64,000 nt of DNA from Enterobacter sichuanensis (lineage in GTDB: Bacteria > Pseudomonadota > Gammaproteobacteria > Enterobacterales > Enterobacteriaceae): assembly GCF_002939185.1 (NCBI RefSeq), contig NZ_POVL01000002.1, forward strand, positions 146,465 through 210,464, written 5' to 3'. The number at the start of each line of letters is the position of its first letter. Position 1 is the stretch's first letter. Of the stretch, positions 22,469 to 31,109 are shown one piece after another. The translations under genes and the position numbers were made by a program. The notes under the pieces are model-generated. The model made no database searches, had not been told where the DNA came from, and worked only from the letters and a program-made list of their open reading frames with translations.

Positions 22469-23053
22469 ATGCCAAATCTCGTTCTCGCGTCCACCTCTCC
22501 CTACCGCCGAATGTTGCTGGAAAAGCTCGGGATCCCGTTTGAATGTGCCGCGCCAGAGGTTGATGAGACGCCACAACCGGGCGAGTCACCGCGTCATCTG
22601 GTGACGCGTCTGGCGAAAGAGAAAGCGCAATCGCTGGCCGCACGTTACCCTTCGCATTTGATTATAGGCTCCGATCAGGTTTGTGTGCTGGACGGCGTAA
22701 TTACCGGCAAGCCGCACACCGAGGAGAAAGCCTGTCAGCAATTACTGCAGGCACGCGGCAATATCGTCACTTTTTATACGGGCCTGGCGCTCTATAACTC
22801 CGCCTCTGGTCACCTGCAAACAGAATGCGAGCCCTTCGACGTTCACTTCCGCCACCTCAGTGAGCAAGAAATTGAGGATTATGTGCGACGGGAGCGCCCG
22901 CTCAACTGTGCGGGTAGCTTTAAGAGTGAAGGATTGGGGATTGCATTATTCGACAAGTTGGACGGGCGTGATCCGAATACGCTGGTCGGGTTGCCGCTGA
23001 TTGCGCTGTGTCAGATGTTACGGCGCGAAGCGTGTAATCCACTGACAATGTGA
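22469..23053 (+). CDS. yceF: Maf-family nucleotide pyrophosphatase YceF
   Basis: A Maf/HAM1-like house-cleaning enzyme; the E. coli homologue hydrolyses 7-methyl-GTP. The 194-residue protein starts [18 protein letters not shown] and contains the conserved [21 protein letters not shown], and the C-terminal [20 protein letters not shown]. It is divergent from yceD and followed directly by a REP-type repeat. Confidence 0.94.
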   Translation: MPNLVLASTSPYRRMLLEKLGIPFECAAPEVDETPQPGESPRHLVTRLAKEKAQSLAARYPSHLIIGSDQVCVLDGVITGKPHTEEKACQQLLQARGNIVTFYTGLALYNSASGHLQTECEPFDVHFRHLSEQEIEDYVRRERPLNCAGSFKSEGLGIALFDKLDGRDPNTLVGLPLIALCQMLRREACNPLTM

Positions 23054-23054
23054 T

Positions 23055-23128
23055 CTTCGCCGGGTGGCGCTACGCTTACCCGTCCTACAAAACCGTAGGC
23101 CCGTGCAAGCGTAGCGCCGCCGGACAAA
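23055..23128. repeat. REP/BIME-type palindromic repeat
   Basis: GCCGGGTGGCGCTACGCTT and its inverted partner AAGCGTAGCGCCGCCGG face each other, with a perfect 12-bp core (23066-23077 and 23107-23118) around CCTAC-N6-GTAGG. It fills the whole gap between the convergent yceF and rluC. The form is that of enterobacterial REP pairs; a related unit is at 43299-43333. Confidence 0.85.
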
Positions 23129-23129
23129 A

Positions 23130-24077
23130 TCAGCCGCGCAGCACTTTCAGACAGCGTTTTAACTGCTCATCCAGCGGCGCTTCAATACGGATGATTTCAC
23201 CCGTATGAGGATGGGTAAACTTCAGCGCTGCCGCATGCAGGAACAGACGCGACAGCCCCGTGCCTGCCAGTTGCTTATCAAATTCGCGATCGCCATAGCG
23301 GTCATCAAACGCAATAGGATGGCCTGCAAACTGTGTATGCACGCGGATCTGGTGGGTACGTCCGGTCACCGGGCTGCAGCGCACCAGCGTGGCAAACTCA
23401 TAGCGCTCTTCCACCTTAAAACGCGTCTCAGAAGGTTTGCCTTCCTGGCTCACGCGGACAATACGTTCGCCGCTTTGCAGAATGTTCTTCAGCAGCGGCG
23501 CCTGCACCACTTTCACATGGGACTGCCACTGACCGCGCACCAGCGCCAGATAGTCTTTCTGCATGCCCTTTTCACGCAGCTGCTCATGCAACGCGCGCAG
23601 CGCTGACCGCTTCTTCGCCACCAGCAGTACGCCGGAGGTGTCACGGTCAAGTCGGTGAACCAGTTCAAGGAAACGCGCTTCCGGACGCAGGGCACGCAGC
23701 CCTTCAATCACGCCGAAGCTCAAACCGCTCCCGCCATGCACCGCCGTTCCGGACGGCTTATTGAGCACCAGAATGTGGTCATCTTCGTAGAGGATCACAT
23801 CACTCAGGGCCGCCACTTTCTGCAGCTTCGGCGACACAACCTCTTCTTCGCGTTCAGCAACGCGCACCGGTGGAATACGCACTTCGTCGCCGGCTTCGAG
23901 CTTGTACTCAGGTTTGACGCGCTTTTTGTTAACCCGCACCTCGCCCTTGCGCAGGATACGGTAAATCATACTCTTTGGCACGCCTTTCAGCTGAGTGCGC
24001 AAAAAGTTATCGATACGTTGCCCCGCTTCGTCTTCGGCGATGGCAACCATTTTTACGGCTGGAGTCTCTGTTTTCAT
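23130..24077 (-). CDS. rluC: 23S rRNA pseudouridine(955/2504/2580) synthase RluC
   Basis: Makes pseudouridine at positions 955, 2504 and 2580 of 23S rRNA. The 315-residue protein has an N-terminal S4 RNA-binding domain (GQRIDNFLRTQLKGVPKSMI) and the RluA-type catalytic domain with the Asp in LVHRLDRDTSGVLL. VTGRTHQIRVHTQF follows further on. It is divergent from rne; the REP element follows its stop. Confidence 0.96.
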   Translation of the reverse strand: MKTETPAVKMVAIAEDEAGQRIDNFLRTQLKGVPKSMIYRILRKGEVRVNKKRVKPEYKLEAGDEVRIPPVRVAEREEEVVSPKLQKVAALSDVILYEDDHILVLNKPSGTAVHGGSGLSFGVIEGLRALRPEARFLELVHRLDRDTSGVLLVAKKRSALRALHEQLREKGMQKDYLALVRGQWQSHVKVVQAPLLKNILQSGERIVRVSQEGKPSETRFKVEERYEFATLVRCSPVTGRTHQIRVHTQFAGHPIAFDDRYGDREFDKQLAGTGLSRLFLHAAALKFTHPHTGEIIRIEAPLDEQLKRCLKVLRG

Positions 24078-24253
24078 GGTGGGCGATTCTAAATATCGTC
24101 AGCCATTAGCGCCACTCATTTTTCTATGCTTATATTTACTTTTATCCGGCCTGCCCCCTGTTTCGCGCATTCAGTTTGGTGGTTATTAAACCAATCACCA
24201 CCTTGAAGTGAAGAAACTGTGAGTAACCGGGTGATAATTGGTAAAAGTCATCT

Positions 24254-24649
24254 TGCTATAACCCGGCGAGCAGTGGAATAATGAAGCCGTTTTCCGCGTT
24301 AAATCCGGGTTTTGTAAGGATCTCGACGGAATGACCAATTTTGTCTGACCGATCATCCACGCAGCAATGGCGTAAGACGTATTGATCTTTCAGGCAGTTA
24401 GCGGGCTGCGGGTTGCAGTACTTCCCGGTATAAGGATTGTTCTCTGGAGAGTTCTACCCAGGCAATTCCCCTGATAATTGCGCTGTGTTTCCGTATGAAA
24501 CACAGGCAACCGACACTCTGCGCCTCTTAAGCGAGCGACAACCGTGAGGTTGGCGACGTGAATAGACACGAGGCCATCGGTTCATACCCCGGAAAGCGTC
24601 ACCTTGCCCGCAGCTTTGTCGTCAATGTAAGAATAACGAGTAAGTTACG
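24254..24649 (+). promoter_or_regulatory. rne promoter and long autoregulatory 5' leader
   Basis: The 572-bp gap between rluC and rne contains no convincing gene. An extended -10 (TGCTATAAC, 24254-24262) is followed by about 380 bp of leader. A 9-bp hairpin CTGTGTTTC / GAAACACAG (24483-24505) and the last 150 bp closely resemble the E. coli rne leader, which RNase E cleaves to control its own message. The promoter position is inferred. Confidence 0.7.
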
Positions 24650-27600
24650 ATGAAAAGAATGTTAATCAACGCAACTCAGCAAGAAGAGTTGCGTGTCGCC
24701 CTTGTGGATGGGCAGCGCCTGTACGATCTGGATATCGAAAGTCCTGGACACGAACAGAAAAAAGCGAACATTTACAAAGGTAAAATCACCCGCATTGAAC
24801 CAAGCCTTGAAGCTGCATTTGTCGATTACGGTGCTGAGCGTCATGGTTTCCTCCCTCTGAAAGAAATCGCCCGCGAATATTTCCCTGCAAACTACAACGC
24901 CCATGGCCGCCCAAACATCAAAGATGTTCTGCGTGAAGGTCAGGAAGTTATCGTTCAGATTGATAAAGAAGAGCGTGGCAACAAAGGTGCCGCACTGACC
25001 ACCTTTATCAGCCTGGCAGGGAGCTATCTGGTTCTGATGCCTAACAACCCGCGTGCGGGTGGCATCTCTCGCCGTATCGAAGGTGATGACCGTACCGAGC
25101 TGAAAGAAGCGCTGGCAAGCCTGGAACTGCCTGATGGCATGGGGCTTATCGTGCGTACCGCAGGCGTAGGTAAATCTGCCGAAGCGCTGCAGTGGGACCT
25201 GAGCTTCCGTCTGAAGCACTGGGAAGCTATCCAGAAAGCAGCGGAAAGCCGCCCTGCTCCGTTCCTGATCCACCAGGAAAGCAACGTCATCGTGCGTGCC
25301 TTCCGCGATTACCTGCGTCAGGATATCGGTGAGATTCTGATCGATAACCCGAAAGTCCTTGAGCTGGCTCGCCAGCACATCGCCGCACTGGGCCGTCCGG
25401 ATTTCACCAGCAAAATCAAACTGTACACCGGTGAAATCCCGCTGTTCAGCCACTATCAGATCGAATCCCAGATTGAGTCCGCCTTCCAGCGTGAAGTGCG
25501 TCTGCCTTCCGGCGGTTCTATCGTTATCGATACCACTGAAGCGCTGACCGCTATCGACATCAACTCCGCGCGTGCGACGCGTGGTGGCGATATCGAAGAG
25601 ACAGCCTTCAACACTAACCTTGAAGCCGCTGATGAAATCGCCCGCCAGCTCCGCCTGCGCGACCTGGGTGGTCTGATTGTCATCGACTTCATCGACATGA
25701 CCCCTGTTCGCCACCAGCGCGCGGTAGAAAACCGTCTGCGCGAAGCGGTTCGTCAGGATCGTGCGCGTATCCAGATTAGCCATATTTCTCGCTTCGGCCT
25801 GCTGGAGATGTCCCGTCAGCGCCTGAGCCCGTCGCTGGGTGAGTCCAGCCATCACGTTTGTCCGCGCTGCTCCGGCACCGGTACCGTGCGTGATAACGAA
25901 TCTCTGTCCCTCTCTATCCTGCGTCTGATTGAAGAAGAAGCGCTGAAAGAGAATACCAAAGAGGTTCACGCCATTGTTCCTGTGCCAATTGCCTCCTACC
26001 TGCTGAACGAAAAACGTGCCGCGGTCAGTGCCATTGAAGCGCGTCAGGGTGGCGTTCGCTGCATCATCGTGCCAAACGATCAGATGGAAACCCCGCACTA
26101 TCACGTGCTGCGCGTCCGTAAAGGCGAAGAGACAACGACCCTCAGCTACCTGCTGCCGAAGCTGCATGAAGAAGAGATGGCTCTGCCTTCCGATGAAGAG
26201 CCTGCCGAGCGCAAACTGCCAGAACAGCCTGCGTTAGCTACCTTTATCATGCCTGAAGCTCCGCCAGAAACGGCGCTGGAAAAACCGGCAGCGAAAGCCG
26301 CAACGCAGAAACCAGAAGCCGCAGCGGCGAAAGCCCAGCCTGCGCAGCCTGGCCTGCTGAGCCGCTTCTTCGGTGCGCTGAAGAAAATGTTTGCCGGTGA
26401 GGAAGTTCAGCCAGAGCAGCCGAAAGAAGAGCCGAAAGCCGCTAAACCTGAGCGTCAGCAGGACCGCCGCAAGCGTCAGAACAACCGCCGCGATCGTAAT
26501 GACCGCAGCGACCGTAACGACCGTAGCGAACGTCGTGACAACCGCGCTGAGAATAACGAAGGCCGTGAGCAACGCGAAGACAACCGTCGTAACCGTCGCG
26601 AGAAACAACAGCAGAACGTTGACGATCGTGAAATTCGCCAGCAGGCGGGCGATGAGTCTGAGAAGAGCAAACAGCGTGACGACCAGCAGCCACGCCGTGA
26701 ACGTAACCGTCGTCGTAACGACGAGAAGCGTCAGGCGCAGCAGGAAGTCAAAAACCTGAACCGCGAAGAGCCTGTTGAACAGCAGGACGGCGAGCAGGAA
26801 GAACGCACTCAGGTAATGCCGCGTCGTAAGCAGCGCCAGCTTACCCAGAAAGTGCGTTTCGCTTCCGAAGCCACCGAAGCACCAGCAATCGCTGCGGAAA
26901 CAATCGAGAACGCAGCCGGTACGCAGCTGGCAAAAGTTGACCTGCCAGCGGTCGTGGACAACAACGTAGAGCAGGATGACAACGGTGAAAACCGTGATAA
27001 CGCCGGCATGCCACGTCGTTCGCGTCGTTCCCCACGTCATCTGCGCGTCAGCGGTCAGCGCCGTCGTCGCTATCGTGACGAGCGTTACCCGACCCAGTCG
27101 CCAATGCCGCTGACCATTGCCTGTGCATCGCCAGAAATGGCCTCCGGTAAGGTCTGGATCCGCTACCCGGTTGCTCGTCCGGAGCAGGTTGTTGAAGAAC
27201 AGCCGGTAACCGAAGAGGTGATTGCACCTGTCGCTGTCGCTGAAGAAGTGGTGGCTGAAGCTGCTACCGTGGTGGAACCGCAGGCTGTTGAAGCTGAAGC
27301 GCCGCAGGCGGTAGAAGTGGAAACCACGCATCCTGAAGTGATTGCCGCGCCGGTTGATGCCGCACCACAGCTGATTGCTGAGGAAGACACCGCCGTGGCT
27401 GAAAGCGTTGTGGAAGAAGCACAGCCTGCCGCCGCGGTTGAAGAAGCCGCAGAGGTTGTGGTCGAAACCGTCACTGAAGAAGTGGTTCAGGACGTAGAGA
27501 TTGCCGTGGAACCTGTTCGTGAAGCCGAAGAAGCGAAAGCACCTGAGGTGAAACCAGAGCCGGTTGTTTCTGCACCAGCCGCTGCCCACGTGGCGACAGC

Positions 27601-27763
27601 ACCGATGACGCGCGCGCCAGCGCCGGAATACGTGCCTGAAGCCCCGCGTCACAGTGACTGGGTACGCCCAGCATTTAACTTCGACGGTAAAGGCGCTGCA
27701 GGTGGCCACAGTGCAACGCACCAGGCGACCGCCCCGGCAACGCGTCCACAGTCTGTCGAATAA
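24650..27763 (+). CDS. rne: Ribonuclease E
   Basis: Essential endonuclease and scaffold of the RNA degradosome. The 1037-residue protein has an S1 domain near 40-120 and the DNase I-like catalytic domain with the metal Asp in [15 protein letters not shown] and LIVIDFIDM. The Zn-link CPRCSGTG is near 404. An amphipathic membrane-targeting helix ([14 protein letters not shown]) lies near 570, then a long Arg-rich and acidic/Val-Ala-rich scaffold, ending with a conserved PNPase-binding-like tail ([14 protein letters not shown]). The scaffold is about 24 residues shorter than in E. coli and diverges most in the acidic part. Confidence 0.98.
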   Translation: MKRMLINATQQEELRVALVDGQRLYDLDIESPGHEQKKANIYKGKITRIEPSLEAAFVDYGAERHGFLPLKEIAREYFPANYNAHGRPNIKDVLREGQEVIVQIDKEERGNKGAALTTFISLAGSYLVLMPNNPRAGGISRRIEGDDRTELKEALASLELPDGMGLIVRTAGVGKSAEALQWDLSFRLKHWEAIQKAAESRPAPFLIHQESNVIVRAFRDYLRQDIGEILIDNPKVLELARQHIAALGRPDFTSKIKLYTGEIPLFSHYQIESQIESAFQREVRLPSGGSIVIDTTEALTAIDINSARATRGGDIEETAFNTNLEAADEIARQLRLRDLGGLIVIDFIDMTPVRHQRAVENRLREAVRQDRARIQISHISRFGLLEMSRQRLSPSLGESSHHVCPRCSGTGTVRDNESLSLSILRLIEEEALKENTKEVHAIVPVPIASYLLNEKRAAVSAIEARQGGVRCIIVPNDQMETPHYHVLRVRKGEETTTLSYLLPKLHEEEMALPSDEEPAERKLPEQPALATFIMPEAPPETALEKPAAKAATQKPEAAAAKAQPAQPGLLSRFFGALKKMFAGEEVQPEQPKEEPKAAKPERQQDRRKRQNNRRDRNDRSDRNDRSERRDNRAENNEGREQREDNRRNRREKQQQNVDDREIRQQAGDESEKSKQRDDQQPRRERNRRRNDEKRQAQQEVKNLNREEPVEQQDGEQEERTQVMPRRKQRQLTQKVRFASEATEAPAIAAETIENAAGTQLAKVDLPAVVDNNVEQDDNGENRDNAGMPRRSRRSPRHLRVSGQRRRRYRDERYPTQSPMPLTIACASPEMASGKVWIRYPVARPEQVVEEQPVTEEVIAPVAVAEEVVAEAATVVEPQAVEAEAPQAVEVETTHPEVIAAPVDAAPQLIAEEDTAVAESVVEEAQPAAAVEEAAEVVVETVTEEVVQDVEIAVEPVREAEEAKAPEVKPEPVVSAPAAAHVATAPMTRAPAPEYVPEAPRHSDWVRPAFNFDGKGAAGGHSATHQATAPATRPQSVE

Positions 27764-27776
27764 CGACGCTGAACGT

Positions 27777-27807
27777 AAAAAGCCGACCTCCGGGTCGGCT
27801 TTTTTTA
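27777..27807. terminator. Terminator between rne and the LysR gene
   Basis: Stem AGCCGACC / GGTCGGCT (27781-27800) with T7 on the right and A4 on the left. It ends rne, and the LysR stop codon overlaps its right edge. Confidence 0.92.
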
Positions 27808-28743
27808 TGGCTGCTGTACGGGCTTTCTCATCCCGGTGACCTCCGGCATGACCTGCCGCATCAGTTCCAGAAAGCGCCGCAAGCGCGCTGGATAATAACG
27901 GGACCAGGGGTATACCAGATGCACCGGTAATGCCGCCGGCTGCCACTCTGGCAGTAAATGCACCAGCCGCCCCTCCCGAATATCATCCTGTACCGTCCAG
28001 CTGGATACGACCGCGACGCCAAGCCCGGTGAGGGCCGTATTGCGCGCGACATACAGACTGTCAGTGCTGAGGCGGGGTGTAATCGCCACTCGCGCGGTGG
28101 CGAGTGATGCCTCGTGAAAAAGCTCCACATGACGCTGGTAGAACGAGCTGATGGCTATCCAGGGGAGCTGTTGCAAATCCTCCGGGGTGTTAACCGTCGG
28201 GAAACGGGCCAGCAGTGCCGGAGAAGCCACCACCGAGCGCGGCACTTCAGCCAGCAGCACGGAGACGGTCGCCGGATCGACGTCCACGCCCACCCGAATC
28301 GCACAGTCAAGGTTGTCGCCGAGAAAATCAGCTGACCGATCGTTAAGCATCCACTCGATAGAAAGCTGCGGATAACGTTGCAAAAATTCGGTTACCGGCT
28401 TCAGAAGCTGATCCTGCCCAAAGGCGTGCGGTGCCCGCACCCGCAGCACGCCTACCGGTTCATCTTCCGACTGCCCCACCTCATCTTCCAGCGCCAGCCA
28501 GCTGTCAATCACCCGACGAGCGTGTTGATAGCAGCGTTCGCCGTCATCCGTCAGCCGCGTCGTGTGGGGGGTACGCAGCAGCAGGCGCACGCCCAGCATT
28601 GTCTCAAGCGACTGTAAACGTCGGCTCACCGTGGCCTGGGTTGTTGCCAGCTGCCGTGCCGCCGCAGAGAGTGAACCCGCCTCAACAATGCGGACAAACG
28701 TCCGCATCAACTCCACCCTGTCTATACGCTCAGTTCTTTTCAT
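27805..28743 (-). CDS. LysR-family transcriptional regulator
   Basis: Probable regulator of the divergent MFS gene. The 312-residue protein has a LysR winged helix-turn-helix at about 10-65 (RIVEAGSLSAAARQLATTQATVSRRLQSLE) interrupted by no gap, then an effector-binding domain (LRVRAPHAFGQDQLLKPV onward). ATG at 28743 is used; ATG at 28707 with a GGAG is possible, and an upstream extension is open. No homologue stands here in E. coli, where rne and flgL are neighbours. Effector unknown. Confidence 0.85.
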   Translation of the reverse strand: MKRTERIDRVELMRTFVRIVEAGSLSAAARQLATTQATVSRRLQSLETMLGVRLLLRTPHTTRLTDDGERCYQHARRVIDSWLALEDEVGQSEDEPVGVLRVRAPHAFGQDQLLKPVTEFLQRYPQLSIEWMLNDRSADFLGDNLDCAIRVGVDVDPATVSVLLAEVPRSVVASPALLARFPTVNTPEDLQQLPWIAISSFYQRHVELFHEASLATARVAITPRLSTDSLYVARNTALTGLGVAVVSSWTVQDDIREGRLVHLLPEWQPAALPVHLVYPWSRYYPARLRRFLELMRQVMPEVTGMRKPVQQP

Positions 28744-28755
28744 CGCCTTTTTGCC

Positions 28756-28772
28756 TATACGCTCAACGTATA
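28756..28772. promoter_or_regulatory. Candidate LysR operator
   Basis: TATACGCTCAACGTATA is a perfect 6-bp inverted repeat with a 5-bp spacer, fitting the T-N11-A pattern of LysR sites, just upstream of the LysR start. The left part TATACGCTCA recurs at 28723-28732 inside the reading frame. Another perfect repeat, TTTTACCA / TGGTAAAA, lies at 28777-28820. Confidence 0.5.
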
Positions 28773-28852
28773 AGCGTTTTACCACCGGGCTGGCTACCCA
28801 CGCAACGCCTGCTGGTAAAAAATAGCTTCACACGACGAATGAGGAACAACCT

Positions 28853-30067
28853 ATGAACACAACTACAACGCCCCATGCTGCAAGCCGCTGGGTGATTTTC
28901 ATGCTGGCCCTCGGGGCTGGCTTCAGCGTGGCATCGATCTACTACGCCCAGCCTCTTCTGCCGCTGATGGGTGCCGATCTTCATCTCACGATTGAAGGTA
29001 TGGGGCTGGTTCCCACATTGACGCAAGCAGGCTACGCGTTAGGTATCCTGTTCCTGCTTCCGCTTGGCGATCGTCATGACCGCCGGACGTTAATCCTGAT
29101 CAAAAGCGCGGCACTGGCCCTGTTTCTCCTCGGCTGTAGCCTGACCGGGCAGCTCCACTCTCTGCTGGTAGCAAGCCTGCTTATCGGTATGGCCGCCACC
29201 ATGGCACAGGATATTGTTCCCGCCGCGGCGATCCTCGCCCCGGAAGGCAAACAGGGGAAAACCGTAGGAACGGTAATGACCGGGCTGCTGCTGGGTATCT
29301 TATTATCAAGGACCGTGAGCGGCGTGGTGGGCGAACCGTTCGGCTGGCGCGTCATGTACCAGTTGGCGGCTGCGAGCATTGCGTTCATCGGGGTAATGAT
29401 GTGGTTTGTACTTCCCCGTTTTGCCATTCACTCCACGCTGAGCTACCCCGCGCTGATGCGCTCAATGGAGCACCTGTGGCGTCGCTATCCGGCGCTGCGC
29501 CGCGCCGCGCTGGCTCAGGGTTTTCTGTCCATTGCCTTTAGCGCCTTCTGGTCTACGCTGGCAGTCATGCTGCTGGAACGTTATCACCTGGGCAGTGCCG
29601 TCGCGGGCGGTTTTGGTATTGCCGGTGCCGCCGGTGCGTTAGCGGCCCCGCTGGCAGGAGGTCTGGCGGACAAGCTGGGCGCAGGAAAAGTCACGCAGCT
29701 TGGTGCTGTTCTGGTGACGGTCTCCTTCGCCCTGATGTTCCTGATGCCCGTACTGGGTGTTCATGGGCAGCTGATGCTTATCGCCCTCTCTGCCGTCGGT
29801 TTCGATCTGGGTCTGCAATCCAGTCTGGTCGCCCACCAGAACCTGGTCTACAGCCTTGAACCGCAGGCACGCGGTCGTCTTAATGCGCTGCTCTTCACGA
29901 TGGTGTTTATCGGAATGGCGTTGGGTTCGGCGTTAGGCAGTAACATCTATTCGCTGGCTGGCTGGACGGGGGTAGTCGCTCTGGCAACCTTCTGCGGCAT
30001 CATTGCGCTGGCAATTCGCCTGATGGAAAGCGCACGTATCGCCTCCGCTGCGGCAGAAGCAGCATAA
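28853..30067 (+). CDS. Major facilitator superfamily transporter
   Basis: A 404-residue inner-membrane protein with about 12 hydrophobic segments. Motif A between TM2 and TM3 reads GDRHDRRTL (72-80), typical of drug:H+ antiporters, and YYAQPLLPLM sits in the first segment. ATG at 28853 has GAGGAACAACCT upstream. It is divergent from a LysR gene, a common efflux arrangement, but the substrate cannot be read from sequence. No strong terminator on its own strand; the hairpin after the stop has its T-run on the other strand. Confidence 0.85.
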   Translation: MNTTTTPHAASRWVIFMLALGAGFSVASIYYAQPLLPLMGADLHLTIEGMGLVPTLTQAGYALGILFLLPLGDRHDRRTLILIKSAALALFLLGCSLTGQLHSLLVASLLIGMAATMAQDIVPAAAILAPEGKQGKTVGTVMTGLLLGILLSRTVSGVVGEPFGWRVMYQLAAASIAFIGVMMWFVLPRFAIHSTLSYPALMRSMEHLWRRYPALRRAALAQGFLSIAFSAFWSTLAVMLLERYHLGSAVAGGFGIAGAAGALAAPLAGGLADKLGAGKVTQLGAVLVTVSFALMFLMPVLGVHGQLMLIALSAVGFDLGLQSSLVAHQNLVYSLEPQARGRLNALLFTMVFIGMALGSALGSNIYSLAGWTGVVALATFCGIIALAIRLMESARIASAAAEAA

Positions 30068-30096
30068 AAAAATGCCCAATCCAGACGGATTGGGCA
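30066..30096 (-). terminator. Terminator of the flagellar flg operon, after flgL
   Basis: A perfect 10-bp stem TGCCCAATCC / GGATTGGGCA with loop AGAC (30073-30096), followed on the minus strand by T7. In E. coli the 3' end of flgL gives rise to the sRNA FlgO; this is the equivalent place. Confidence 0.9.
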
Positions 30097-30141
30097 GTAA
30101 AACATGCCCAGTTTCAAGACATGTTTCAAGAGGTCAAGATG

Positions 30142-31095
30142 TTATTTGTTCAGCTGGAACAGAGACATGCCCTGCATATCGCTAAACGCTTTATACGATG
30201 CCTGCAGGGCTGCCTGCTGCATGGTGTAGGAAGAGATCGCTTCGTTCCAGTCAACGTCAACCAGGTCACTCATCTGCTTTGTCTGACCCAGAGCGCGGTC
30301 ATCACCCAGCGTATCGAGTTTTTCCAGCTCGTTCATCTTGGTACCCACATCCGCCACAACCGTCAGGATGTTGTTCTGGGCATTTTTAATGCCGATCTGC
30401 GTGTTGGCTATCACCTGGCTTTGCGCCGCGGCGGCTGCCGGATCGTTCTCAATCGGTGTCTTCAGCGATGCAATAGCAGAATCAAGGATTTTGAACATGT
30501 TTGTTTCGCCATACCCACCGCCCGGCAGCTCTTCAGCATTGCTGGTAATGCTGTTGAAAATCTGCTGTCCGGTATGGCTGATGGCCATCGTTCGCGCCGT
30601 ATCAACCTGCTGGGTAATCGCCTCAGTGCCACCGTTATAATCGCCGGTTGCCGCATCAAACGGTGCGCTCTCGGTTTTGTATCCCGCGAAGATAAAGCGA
30701 CCGTTACCATCCGTCGTGTTGGCCAGGTTCATAAGCTGATCGCGGATCCCCTGAATATCGGTCGCCAGAGAAAGACGATCGTCATCGCTTAACGTCCCGT
30801 TCGAGGCATAAACCAGCTTCTCGCGCACGCTGGAGATCGCGGTGTTCACCTGCGTTAACACGCTATCTTCCAGCGACACCTTTTGCGTTGCAAAGGTACG
30901 CGCTAAGGCAAACTGGCTGTTCTGGGACTGAGACTGAGACAGAACGATAGCCTGCGACGCCGCAATGGGATCGTCCGACGGACGATTAACACGCTTACCG
31001 GTGGACATCTGCTCACCGTAGCTCAGCCATCTGCTCTGGGAATCGGTGATCCCACGCATGTTCTGCTCGTACATCATCTGGGTGCTAATACGCAT
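30142..31095 (-). CDS. flgL: Flagellar hook-filament junction protein FlgL (HAP3)
   Basis: Forms the ring between FlgK and the filament. The 317-residue protein has flagellin-like N-terminal (MRISTQMMYEQNMRGITDSQ) and C-terminal (SYTMQQAALQASYKAFSDMQGMS) coiled-coil regions. It is the last gene of the operon, 14 bp after flgK, and is also expressed from the sigma-28 promoter before flgK. Confidence 0.96.
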   Translation of the reverse strand: MRISTQMMYEQNMRGITDSQSRWLSYGEQMSTGKRVNRPSDDPIAASQAIVLSQSQSQNSQFALARTFATQKVSLEDSVLTQVNTAISSVREKLVYASNGTLSDDDRLSLATDIQGIRDQLMNLANTTDGNGRFIFAGYKTESAPFDAATGDYNGGTEAITQQVDTARTMAISHTGQQIFNSITSNAEELPGGGYGETNMFKILDSAIASLKTPIENDPAAAAAQSQVIANTQIGIKNAQNNILTVVADVGTKMNELEKLDTLGDDRALGQTKQMSDLVDVDWNEAISSYTMQQAALQASYKAFSDMQGMSLFQLNK

Positions 31096-31109
31096 TTTTC
31101 ACCTCAACC

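Noticed and set aside
24662..26167. A 501-codon open frame on the minus strand opposite the rne catalytic half
   Set aside because: It mirrors the strongly biased codons of rne; no domain is recognisable and rne itself is certain.
26234..27946. A 570-codon open frame on the minus strand opposite the rne scaffold
   Set aside because: It is a shadow of the repetitive, GC-biased rne coding sequence, with low-complexity Phe/Leu/Thr composition, no family match and no ribosome site. It also runs past the rne terminator.
30073..30096. The hairpin after the MFS gene as its own terminator
   Set aside because: The T-run is only on the minus strand, so it serves flgL; the MFS gene lacks a clear terminator of its own.
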